From NCBI GenBank assembly GCA_021202275.1, contig JAJQDI010000023.1, positions 62,001 through 126,000 on the forward strand: DNA of 64,000 bases, given 5' to 3'. A program made the translations under genes and the position numbers. The stretch comes from Bacteroides sp. (GTDB lineage: Bacteria; Bacteroidota; Bacteroidia; Bacteroidales; Bacteroidaceae). Below, piece by piece: positions 55,380 through 63,524 of the stretch. The notes below the pieces were generated by a model. It searched no databases, was not told the DNA's origin, and saw nothing but the letters and a program-made list of their open reading frames with translations. How positions within the stretch are numbered: position 1 is the first letter of the stretch; each line of letters begins with the position of its first letter.

Positions 55380-56753
55380 TTATTGCTGTTGGTATTCTGC
55401 TGCCCAATCCACGTAGTCGTCTCCCTTGGTTCCGTCGAGCTGGATGATAAAGCTCTTGCCCGGGAAGTAAGGAGTCAGATACAGGTTGAGGTGCACACTG
55501 TCTTTCTTTTGTTTGTCCTGCTCGAGACGCAACAGTTTGAACTCCTTGATCAGGCGGTCGGGACCCTGTACGCTGTCGAGGAACTTCACGATCTGGGTGC
55601 GCAGGTCTCTCTCCGTCTTGGAGGTCCAGTTCTCAAACGCCCGGCGGTTGAGGAAGTCAAACAATACCTTGGTGATGTAGTCAAACACACGCACCACCGA
55701 GTAGGTCTGCAAGCCCAGGTTATCTCCGTTGAAGAGCGTCTTCGCCGAGAAAGCCATCACCTTGCCATATTCGTTCACCACAGGCACCAGTCCCATGCGT
55801 TCGAGTTGCGAGAGTTCACTTTTCTTGAGCTGGAAGGCTACCTCGTCCACTTCGTTGAGGCCACCGTATTTCTTACCGGCAGCCACCTGGGCCATACGGG
55901 TCGTATAGACACGTCCCATGAGTGCGGCTGCAGGAGAGATATGCAGGTCGTCCTGTTCGCCCAGTTCTTTGTATTTCGGTCGTCCCATCAGCCAGTTGCA
56001 GGTCATGATCACATTGCTTTTGTAGTTGTCTCCGCTGGTGTGGTTGGCATTGAAAAACATTTCCACCACATCGTCCGGCTTGTCCAGGTCGGCAAAGTCG
56101 GTAAACAACTGTACTTTGTTGGCATGTGCCAGCTTGACCCATTTGTCCAGTGCCTTGTTGGAACCCAGATAGCCCGGTACGGCCAGCAGCGAATAGTTGG
56201 TCCGCAGGTCGAGACGGTCATAGTTCTGCTTCAGTTCGGAAGCTACGAAATCAATGAACCGGGGGTTGTCCACATCCCGGATCTGTTCTTTGGAAGCATT
56301 GACAATGGTGACGTTGGCCACTTTGTCTGCTTCTGTATTCTTGTAGAACAGCATCACGTTGCGGTACGAGCGTTCCAGTTCGGAAACAGCCTGTACGGCC
56401 AGCAACTGACTGTCGGTCAGACGCTGGGTCACCGACTCAGACTTTGTTTTGCACTTGTCCAGCATTTCATTGATACTGGATGAGTTGCTGAGCAGGTCGA
56501 TCCACATCTCCAGGTTGTTCTTCAGGCTTTCGCGTTCCTGTGCCTTGCTTTCGTCGGTAAGGAATATCTGTTTTCTGGCCTTGCGTTCCGGATTGAGGTT
56601 CTGTACCCCATCCACGGAAGATTCCAGGAAGGAGAATCCGCCAAACCTGGAAAGCTTGTCCAGTGAATCTTTCAAACTATGTGCATTTTTCTTCGCACCC
56701 GGTGCGGCGCTCTGTGCGGCTGCGGGTTTTGTCATTACAGCTTCTTCTGCCAT
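55380..56753 (-). CDS. tssC: TssC, T6SS large sheath subunit
   Basis: 457 residues, VipB family. Its core shows NPERKARKQIFLTDE, NVTIVNASKEQIRDVDNPRFID, and the sheath motifs MGRPKYKE, QLKKSEL and FDYITKVLFDFL. It forms the contractile sheath together with TssB. It lies 16 bp after tssB. Length and order are typical. Confidence 0.95.
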   Translation of the reverse strand: MAEEAVMTKPAAAQSAAPGAKKNAHSLKDSLDKLSRFGGFSFLESSVDGVQNLNPERKARKQIFLTDESKAQERESLKNNLEMWIDLLSNSSSINEMLDKCKTKSESVTQRLTDSQLLAVQAVSELERSYRNVMLFYKNTEADKVANVTIVNASKEQIRDVDNPRFIDFVASELKQNYDRLDLRTNYSLLAVPGYLGSNKALDKWVKLAHANKVQLFTDFADLDKPDDVVEMFFNANHTSGDNYKSNVIMTCNWLMGRPKYKELGEQDDLHISPAAALMGRVYTTRMAQVAAGKKYGGLNEVDEVAFQLKKSELSQLERMGLVPVVNEYGKVMAFSAKTLFNGDNLGLQTYSVVRVFDYITKVLFDFLNRRAFENWTSKTERDLRTQIVKFLDSVQGPDRLIKEFKLLRLEQDKQKKDSVHLNLYLTPYFPGKSFIIQLDGTKGDDYVDWAAEYQQQ

Positions 56754-56769
56754 ATTCGTACGCTCTTAA

Positions 56770-57213
56770 TTAATCCAGTTCTTGTTTTACATTGTTGAGT
56801 GCTGCTATAAATGCCGCTTTCATCTCTGGGTCTTCGAGTACCCGCTGAAGCACCTTGTTGGAGCGGAGTTGCTTCACGACTCCTTCGTAGAAGTCTTTCT
56901 CCTGGCTCAGTTGGTTGAGGAAATCGCTCTGCTGCGTCATGTTCTTTACACTGAAATCCGCCACATTGCCGAAACGGAGATTCTCCTTCACGGGCTGTCC
57001 CTCTTCGTTCTCAAATTCGACGTCTACGTTGGGCTGGAATTTGGCGAACACCTCTTCGATGGTGGAAAGGCCGGTCACCGCCTCCGGGATGATGGGTTCA
57101 TCAGCTGTCAGATGTTCCACGATAAGCGACCTGTTGTCGGGCAGGTTGCCAATTCCCTCCGAGGCATCGATCCTGACTTCATTGCCCCCTATTTCATAAT
57201 CTAATATTGCCAT
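56770..57213 (-). CDS. tssB: TssB, T6SS small sheath subunit
   Basis: 147 residues, VipA family. Its NVDVEFENEEGQPVKENLRFGNVADFSVKN is the beta-strand part that interlaces with TssC. It precedes tssC by 16 bp and follows a hairpin behind hcp. Confidence 0.94.
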   Translation of the reverse strand: MAILDYEIGGNEVRIDASEGIGNLPDNRSLIVEHLTADEPIIPEAVTGLSTIEEVFAKFQPNVDVEFENEEGQPVKENLRFGNVADFSVKNMTQQSDFLNQLSQEKDFYEGVVKQLRSNKVLQRVLEDPEMKAAFIAALNNVKQELD

Positions 57214-57245
57214 AATAGTCTTTCGGTTTTTTTAATAAAAGATTA

Positions 57246-57272
57246 CCCGTACAGGCACGCGGCCTGTACGGG
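57246..57272 (-). terminator. Hairpin between hcp and tssB, partial terminator
   Basis: A perfect 10-bp stem CCCGTACAGG/CCTGTACGGG with a 7-nt loop lies 12 bp after the restored hcp stop. U-rich sequence follows on the minus strand (taatcttttatt). It could reduce read-through from the abundant tube gene into the sheath genes. Confidence 0.6.
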
Positions 57273-57284
57273 CAACCGTACGGA

Positions 57285-57676
57285 TTACGCTTGCGGCCAG
57301 TTTTGTTCGAACTGGGCACTACCGATCTTCAATACCTGTGCGGAAACAGCGATCTTGATGGTCATCGGTTTGGAACCTACGATATCAATATCTTCTTCGA
57401 AAGATATGATATATCCGTTTTCCCACTCAAGTTCTTTCATCTTCGCTTCTTCATCTCCTTTTTGAAGATGATACTTCCCGAGATAGGTTTGAACTGTGAT
57501 ACCATTTGTTCCAGGATGGATGTGTCTTCCGTAGACTCTACATGTACGTTCACTACTCCCCCGTAGATGTTGGATGATGGACGACCTTTTGAATCCACAT
57601 CACGTCTGAGTGCATAATTGCAATCCAACACGTCAAACTCTTTGCCACCTAAATGCAGCGTTGCTCTAAATGCCAT
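57285..57676 (-). CDS. tssD: Hcp (TssD), main T6SS tube protein, frameshifted
   Basis: The first 75 residues (FRATLHLGGKEFDVLDCNYALRRDVDSKG) are a standard Bacteroidota Hcp. As read, the frame stops at 57437 after 79 residues. One extra A in the A5 run (T5 at 57459-57463) restores GDEEAKMKELEWENGYIIS and ends at QFEQNWPQA, stop at 57285, about 130 residues. It is the first gene of the T6SS locus with a long AT-rich upstream region. Confidence 0.85.
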
Positions 57677-58453
57677 AATTTTTAAATGTTAGTTATTAAT
57701 AAATAGTAATTATATATTGATCTGTATGCCACCGGTAGCACACAAATGAAGTACCGTGTTCATATTTTTATGTTCATATTCGCAAATAAAAGTAAATTAT
57801 TTTTCAATATAAATAAATAAACTATATTTAACATTTTTAGGGCTGATTGATTAATGACTGTATTTGATTATAAATCTTATTTGTCTGAATAATTTTTATA
57901 TTAACTTTTTCTGAAAAATATGCTTTGTCGTTGTCTGTTGGGAGTGATGTACTTTTTTTGTAAGATTACGGAGCATTTTTCTATGAAAGTTTTATTTATA
58001 TGAGAAATGAGATTTTAATTTTATGGTATATGGAAGATAAAAATTGCAATCTGTAAACCTGATATTCTGGAGATCTTTTTCGTTCGGAAAGGGCGATACA
58101 ATAGCTCCTGTCTCATTAAATTAACTAAATTATAAAAGATATTCAGTAATGTTATGTTGTATTTTTAGTAAATAAATTATAGAAAATAAGACAGAAAAAA
58201 TAATTTAGATAAGAATGATGTTAAATTAATGTTACATATAATTCAGGGGCTATGTATATGCTTTTTTTCTTTCGGTCGATCAGACGAGATTACACCGTCG
58301 GCTCCGGGATACGGATCGTGTCACACTGCCGCGACAAGGAATCGAAACGCTTCTGTATTTTAACTTTTGGGATTTAATTATTTACTTGGTATATCAGTAT
58401 GCCGGAGTTCTTTTGATTGTGCACCCAACAGAAGCTGTTATATTTTTAATCCC
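57677..58453. other. AT-rich intergenic region between hcp and the sensor kinase
   Basis: 777 bp with no gene. It must hold the divergent promoters of the T6SS locus (minus) and the kinase (plus). ATTTG-type -7 candidates exist on the minus strand (about 57783-57790) but lack a good -33 element, so none is called. No direct repeat or tRNA marking an insertion site is seen. Confidence 0.5.
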
Positions 58454-59800
58454 ATGAAAGTACAAACCCGTCTGAGTCTCTATTCTTCCATCGTTTTCGG
58501 AGTGATCTTCCTGATCCTCTCCCTGTTGATCTATGGGCTTTACTACAATCGTACCCGCAAATCGTTATACGAAAACCTGCGTAAGAACGCTTATATCTCC
58601 GCTTTTTTCTATCTGGAAGAGGACGAACTCAACTTCGAAGAATTTGAGAAGATCCGCAGGCAGTTTGAGGAATTTGTTCCGGATTCGAGCTATCAGATCT
58701 ACAACGAACACAACCAACTCAGTTACGGGCTTCCGGTACATAAGATCTCCGATCTGTGGCTGGAACGTATCCGGCGGGAAGAGGCTGTCTCTTTCGAATG
58801 GGAAGACTATCTGTGTCACGGTATCTTTTACGAAGACAACCAGGGAGATTTTGTAGTGGTGGTATTTGAAAAGGCAGAGGTGCTTCAGGATCAGGTAAAG
58901 CCACTTGTATGGATATTGGCCCTGGCCTTTGGCATTGGTCTGGTGACCTTCGCGCTGCTCAGTAAATGGGTGGCCGGTATGGCCTATCGTCCGTTCAGTA
59001 CCGTGATCCGGCAGGTCAGAGACATCTCTACCCACGACCTGGGTGTACAGATTGCCTCTCCCGGTACAAAGGACGAATTGCAGGATCTGACAGAGACTTT
59101 CAACGACCTGCTGGTGCGTATAGCCGATACGGTAACTATCCAGAAAAATTTCGTCCGCTATGTGTCCCATGAGTTCAAAACTCCGCTGGCCGCCCTGTTG
59201 GGCAATCTGGAGGTCTTTTCCATCAAAGAGCGTACACCGGAAGAGTATCGCCGGCTGTGCCAGACGATGATCGCGCAGGTACGCCAGATGGAAGAAACAC
59301 TGGATACGCTGATCGTTGTTTCGGACCTGCGCAAGGCTGCCGATATGACTACCGCAGTACGTATTGATGAACTGATCTGGGAGATCAGCCGGAAACTGCA
59401 AGAGATCTATCCGCAGGCGCGGGTAGCCATCCATATAGACATCCTGCCGGAAGACGAACAGTTGATGGCTGTCTCTCACGATCCATCTCAACTGCTTACT
59501 GCACTATATAACCTGGTAGAAAACGCGGTGAAATTTTCACGGGGCAAGCCGGTAGATATTCATATCGGGAAAGAGGAGGATAAGCTCTGTCTTTCCATTG
59601 CCGACAAAGGCATTGGTATTCCTGCGGAACAACTGGCTCACATCAGTCGCCCGTTCTATCGGGGCGACAATACCGGACAGATCCAGGGAAGTGGTATCGG
59701 ACTGTCTATCGCACTGCGTATCCTGGAGAAAAATAAGATCCGATACCGGATACAGTCCGTCCCTCAGAAAAGTACTACGGTATATCTCTTGTTTGGATAA
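58454..59800 (+). CDS. Sensor histidine kinase
   Basis: 448 residues from MKVQTRLSLYSSIVF; an upstream in-frame ATG at 58367 lies before the likely signal anchor. Two membrane segments (VFGVIFLILSLLIYGLYY and LVWILALAFGIGLVTFALL) flank a periplasmic sensor of about 130 residues. HAMP follows, then HisKA with YVSHEFKTPLAALLGN (phospho-His), and a HATPase_c with NLVENAVKFS, DKGIGIP and GSGIGLSIA. It has no response regulator beside it. The OmpR-type regulator at 19774-20460 lacks a kinase and is a plausible partner. Confidence 0.92.
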   Translation: MKVQTRLSLYSSIVFGVIFLILSLLIYGLYYNRTRKSLYENLRKNAYISAFFYLEEDELNFEEFEKIRRQFEEFVPDSSYQIYNEHNQLSYGLPVHKISDLWLERIRREEAVSFEWEDYLCHGIFYEDNQGDFVVVVFEKAEVLQDQVKPLVWILALAFGIGLVTFALLSKWVAGMAYRPFSTVIRQVRDISTHDLGVQIASPGTKDELQDLTETFNDLLVRIADTVTIQKNFVRYVSHEFKTPLAALLGNLEVFSIKERTPEEYRRLCQTMIAQVRQMEETLDTLIVVSDLRKAADMTTAVRIDELIWEISRKLQEIYPQARVAIHIDILPEDEQLMAVSHDPSQLLTALYNLVENAVKFSRGKPVDIHIGKEEDKLCLSIADKGIGIPAEQLAHISRPFYRGDNTGQIQGSGIGLSIALRILEKNKIRYRIQSVPQKSTTVYLLFG

Positions 59801-60614
59801 TGGATGTCGCGTCTGATCCAGACGAACTTTCGTATGCTTTTTTCTATATCATATTCCTGTAAATAAATCTGTTTTTCCTCTTCCCCGTATCTGTGAAATT
59901 GCTGTTTAGCAGCGACTTTACAGGATAAGTGTTTTTTTGTGTATAAATTTTGATTATAAGTTTTCTTTTATAGTTAATGTATATTATAAAGTTATTATTA
60001 ATGATTTTTTTGATTGTTGAATGTTTTATATATGTTTGTAATCGGGCACGTACAGGTAGAGATGCAGAGCAGAAAGACGTTATGGATCGAACTTCCGATC
60101 TTCCTGTGGTCTATTCGGATAGGTGTCGGTTTGTTCCTGTTGTGGATCTGCTGGCGGGTGATGAAGCAAACAAAACGTTGACAGATAACTGGTTCTTAAA
60201 GAAATAATCTTACTTGAGTATGTTTTATTTTGCTTTTTTTAATAATTAATTCAGGTATACCTATGGCTTTCCGGTAAACGTCCGGATTCATCTGCGGGAT
60301 CTGCCCGAAAAAAGGGAAAGGTGGATGGTTTATCCGGATAGACGAGTGTTGATGATGAATAGATACAGTCAAAAATGCTATTTAAATCCCGTTTAAGCGA
60401 AAAACACCCCGGTTTGGTAGGGTGGGTTCACTTTGTGGTCGATCGTCCGGTTTCGCAAGAAAAATAAGTGAAGTCATTTTTTGCAGATACGGAGCATTTT
60501 CGCAGCAATTGTTTTTCTGACTCAAAAGTATTCTTTTTTTTATACATCAATTTGAGTGTAACTCTCAAAAAAGGAATTTCAACCTAAAAGAGAGAGATTT
60601 TCAGAGAGAGATTG

Positions 60615-60650
60615 TATCTGTCTCTTTATCTGTCTCTATATCTGTCTCTG
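60615..60650. repeat. Three copies of a 12-bp repeat
   Basis: TATCTGTCTCT plus one variable base occurs three times in a row. It is preceded by two AGAGAGAGATT blocks. It is probably a simple-sequence tract. Confidence 0.75.
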
Positions 60651-61115
60651 ATTCGCGCGTTAATAAGGTGAGAAAATATACATTTCAGCATCTGCCCGGA
60701 GTCCGGATAGCCTCCCGCGGGAATCCGGATAGCATCTCACGGGCATACGAAATGAATATGAATTTCGCTTGTAGGTTCTGAACGCAATATGAATTTGTTT
60801 TACGAAAATAGTTTCCGGAAAGACAGGTGCTTCCGTACCAAAACAGAAATGATTCTGGATTATTTTTAATTATTTTAACTTATTGATAAGCGATTTTTAT
60901 TTTTACTTTTAAACACAAATGCAGGGTGGGGCGGGCTGCTTGTCCGGGAAATCCTACAGAGAGATGAAAAGAGATATTTCCCTGTCAGTAGGTTCTGTAT
61001 GTCAGTTTTCTGTGGATAGGGTCTTTTTGTGAAAAGACTCGTTTCGGAGGTAAAAGACTCCTTTTTATATATCTGGTTTTTCTGTATGTATCCCTCATAC
61101 AAACATCTGAAAATG

Positions 61116-61247
61116 TTCCTTGGAAAGTCTGTTCACTCTCCAAGGAAAGTTTGGCGATTCTCCAAGGAAAGTTGGTATACTCTCCAAGGAAAGTTTGGCA
61201 GTTCTCCAGGGAAGGTGTGGCGGTTCTCCAAAGAAGGTTGGTATATT
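61116..61247. repeat. 22-bp tandem repeat array, six units
   Basis: Six degenerate 22-bp units, consensus CTCCAAGGAAAGTTTGGCGATT, run from 61116 to 61247. Units ending GGCGATT-type and GGTATACT-type alternate, which suggests a 44-bp higher-order period. Because 22 is not a multiple of 3, frames stay open in all three phases, which explains the overlapping short frames here. Confidence 0.85.
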
Positions 61248-61309
61248 CTTCAAAGAGAAATTCTCGGAGGTCTTCTACTTGTATGATTTCTTCCCTGGAA
61301 AAGGTTGTC

Positions 61310-61914
61310 TCACCATCCTTCTTCTACATAACTGATCCAGAATTCATCCCGTGAGTGATTCACGTTCAGATCAGTGATAGAATTAAACTTATAATAGAAA
61401 TTCAGATAAGTCTGTAGAGTTTCCCGATCCTGAACACGATATGGGAAGTCATTATTGTCAGTTAGCAAAAAATTCCATTTAAATATCGCATGCTGGCCCA
61501 TTCCCGGGTCAATGGTAAGTGTAGTAATAGGCTCTTTGGTGTCTATGTCATACCAGCTTACTCTTCTATGTACCCTTTCTCCGCTGAAATTTTCAGAAAA
61601 TACCGACATATTTGTCAATGAAATTGTATGTGGATAGGAGGTTGTAGTATGGAAAGAAAGTTCTATAAATACTTCACCTGACCGTTGCACTACATACGGG
61701 GAATATATAGACGTGTAGCTGCCAAATTCATAATTTCCATGCAGCGATTCTGCCATCCTGAAACGTTGTACGGAAAACTATACTCGGATCGGGTCGAAGG
61801 GAAAATGTTCTCTTTCTCCGGTAACTGATCCGGATCTGCCTCATTGCTACAACCGGAAAACCAAAACATAGCAGCGATAGATAAAGAGAGGTAAGTGAGG
61901 AACTTTTTCATCAT
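61310..61914 (-). CDS. Lipoprotein of unknown function, frameshifted
   Basis: A signal with lipobox WFSGC (61690-61914 frame) continues into a second frame (61310-61756) if one base is added at the GG near 61782. The joint reads FPYNVSGMAESLHGNYEFGS and gives about 201 residues. A mostly beta exported protein is likely. No family is recognised. It is alone in a gene-poor region. Confidence 0.6.
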
Positions 61915-62320
61915 AGGGAATAAATTAAATGATATGACTTTATATGTGAAACAAAAATAATTATTATTTACCTCATATAAAAGTACAAAATGATGTTTTA
62001 GAGCAATTTTAATATAAAAAAATCTTATTTCTATGAATGATAGTGTGAAACGGGATCTGTAGTTACATACCCTGTGTCTTCTTACTTGTTTTCCGGAAAC
62101 TCATTCTCTGGTCTGTCCGGAGATACACAAAGGCAACACGTCCGTTTCATAGCTCCACTACACATCATCTATTTTGCTGTTTCCAATAAATGTCCTGATA
62201 AATATCTGATTATTAAATTACTATATAAATTAAGTCTATTTTTCTGAAAAAAAGTTCTTTTTTCGTTAGGGATGCCGGCGAGTTGTGAGTTATACTATTG
62301 AACACGGCAATCAGACCTAT
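61915..62320. other. Intergenic region upstream of FecR
   Basis: About 400 bp, AT-rich. No gene and no sigma factor gene is present before FecR, which is unusual. No clear promoter pair was found. Confidence 0.4.
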
Positions 62321-63247
62321 ATGAAAGACATATCCTCATTTATTAAATATTTTGCCCGTCAGACCTCTCCGCAGGAGGAAGAAGAGTTGATGCAGTGGGT
62401 AGACGCTTCTCCGGAAAACAGAGAGACTTTCCTGAAATACTGGCACATGTTCGATGCCATCCATCTGTTGCATGAGTCACCCGTAGTGCTTCCGGTTGCC
62501 GGTCGGCGGACACGTATGCGCACCTGGCTGGGGCATGCGGCGGCAATGGCTGTGATCTTTGCTATAGGTTATTTTACCTCTTTCTATACAGGCAGAGACA
62601 CAGAGCCTGTGTGGCAGGAGATCACCGTTCCTTCCGGACAGCGCATCCATCTGGCACTTGCCGATGGTTCTACGGTCTGGCTCAATTCCAATACCACCCT
62701 GCGCTACGATCCTTCGTTTTCCGGAAAGACCCGCCGGATGATGGTAGACGGAGAAGCCTATTTTGAAGTCAGTACAAACAAAAAAAAGCCCTTTGTGGTA
62801 GAGACTTTCTTAGGGACTATCGAAGTATTGGGTACCTGTTTCAATGTCGAAGCCTATTCCACTTCCCGGCAATTTGTCACCTCACTGATGGAAGGCTCTG
62901 TGCAGCTCACTTCCCGGGAGCAGACCGTTGTATTGAAACCCGATCAGATGGCCATCATAGAAGCAGGGGAGAGGCTTACTGTAAAAAAGATCACCGATTT
63001 CGAAGAATACAGCTGGAGAGAAGGGCTTATCAGCTTTACCGATGCCTCTTTTGAAGAGATCATGAAGAAGTTTGAAAAACACTACGGCTATGAGATCCGC
63101 ATCCTGAATGAGAAGGTGAAGGAATACCATTGCTCCGGTAAGTTCCGCCTGTCGGATGGAGTGAGTTACGCCCTGGAAGTACTGAAAGAAGATGTAGACT
63201 TTACATACGAACGAAACAAACAACAATCTGTAATAACCATTAAATGA
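62321..63247 (+). CDS. FecR-family anti-sigma / signal transducer
   Basis: About 308 residues from MKDISSFIKYFARQTSPQEEEEL; a GTG at 62285 would add 12. The N-terminal part is cytoplasmic, followed by one membrane span (AAAMAVIFAIGYFTSFYTG). The periplasmic FecR domain (VPSGQRIHLALADGSTVWLNSNTTLRYDP) and a DUF4974-like C-terminal domain (FEEIMKKFEKHYGYEIRI) complete it. It normally senses the SusC-like receptor's STN domain and controls an ECF sigma factor. The receptor follows at 63.5 kb, but the sigma is not adjacent. Confidence 0.9.
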   Translation: MKDISSFIKYFARQTSPQEEEELMQWVDASPENRETFLKYWHMFDAIHLLHESPVVLPVAGRRTRMRTWLGHAAAMAVIFAIGYFTSFYTGRDTEPVWQEITVPSGQRIHLALADGSTVWLNSNTTLRYDPSFSGKTRRMMVDGEAYFEVSTNKKKPFVVETFLGTIEVLGTCFNVEAYSTSRQFVTSLMEGSVQLTSREQTVVLKPDQMAIIEAGERLTVKKITDFEEYSWREGLISFTDASFEEIMKKFEKHYGYEIRILNEKVKEYHCSGKFRLSDGVSYALEVLKEDVDFTYERNKQQSVITIK

Positions 63248-63309
63248 CAATGCCTATGAAGTAAAAACCTGTTTAGTACCGCAAAAACACAAGCATGATT
63301 AAATGACAA

Positions 63310-63436
63310 AATGACAAAAGAAGAGTACCGGTCTATGTTGCCCTCAGACCGGTACTCTGAAAAAAATCAACACAAAGTATTAATTTTCAGAACATGGGCC
63401 TCACCTTTTGCCGAAGTTTCCGGCCCTGTTCTTTAA
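63310..63436 (-). ncRNA. Candidate antisense small RNA upstream of the SusC-like gene
   Basis: On the minus strand TATCTTTG (63443-63450) matches a -7 element. Downstream of it lie a bulged stem (GAACAGGGCC pairing with GGCCCATGTTC, about 63392-63432) and a strong hairpin (63322-63358) followed by TCTTCTTTTG, like a terminator. This would give an RNA of about 125 nt. Bacteroides SusC-like genes are known to have cis antisense RNAs in this position. The -33 element is missing, so the call is tentative. Confidence 0.45.
63322..63358. terminator. Strong hairpin between FecR and SusC-like genes
   Basis: AGAGTACCGGTCT (63322-63334) pairs perfectly with AGACCGGTACTCT (63346-63358) over an 11-nt loop. 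The U-rich side is on the minus strand; the plus strand continues in A-rich sequence. It may end FecR transcription partly, or end the candidate antisense RNA. Confidence 0.7.
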
Positions 63437-63524
63437 CAAGCACAAAGATAGTGAAAGCGGAGAGATATCGTAGTGAACTTGTTCGAAAAAGATATCCGGA
63501 GCGTATCCTATCTTCTAAAAAGAT

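Larger units (their letters stand above)
59801..61309. other. Gene-poor region with short tandem repeats
   Basis: About 1.5 kb without a supported gene. Small open frames, such as 59977-60207, show no recognisable domain. It holds a 12-bp tandem repeat at 60615-60650 and a 22-bp tandem array from 61116. Confidence 0.5.

Noticed and set aside
54957..56483. Long plus-strand frame of 508 codons opposite tssH and tssC
   Set aside because: It is a shadow of GC-rich, codon-biased sheath and ATPase genes; no protein family is recognised.
59977..60207. 76-residue open frame with a hydrophobic start
   Set aside because: Only the first 22 residues look like a membrane segment; the rest has no recognisable domain and the gap is AT-rich, so chance is likely.
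61116..61247. Possible CRISPR array
   Set aside because: Units are contiguous 22-bp degenerate repeats without unique spacers, and no cas genes are present.
61029..61354. Three overlapping open frames across the tandem repeat
   Set aside because: The 22-bp repeat lacks stop codons and shifts frame each unit, so all three phases stay open without being genes.
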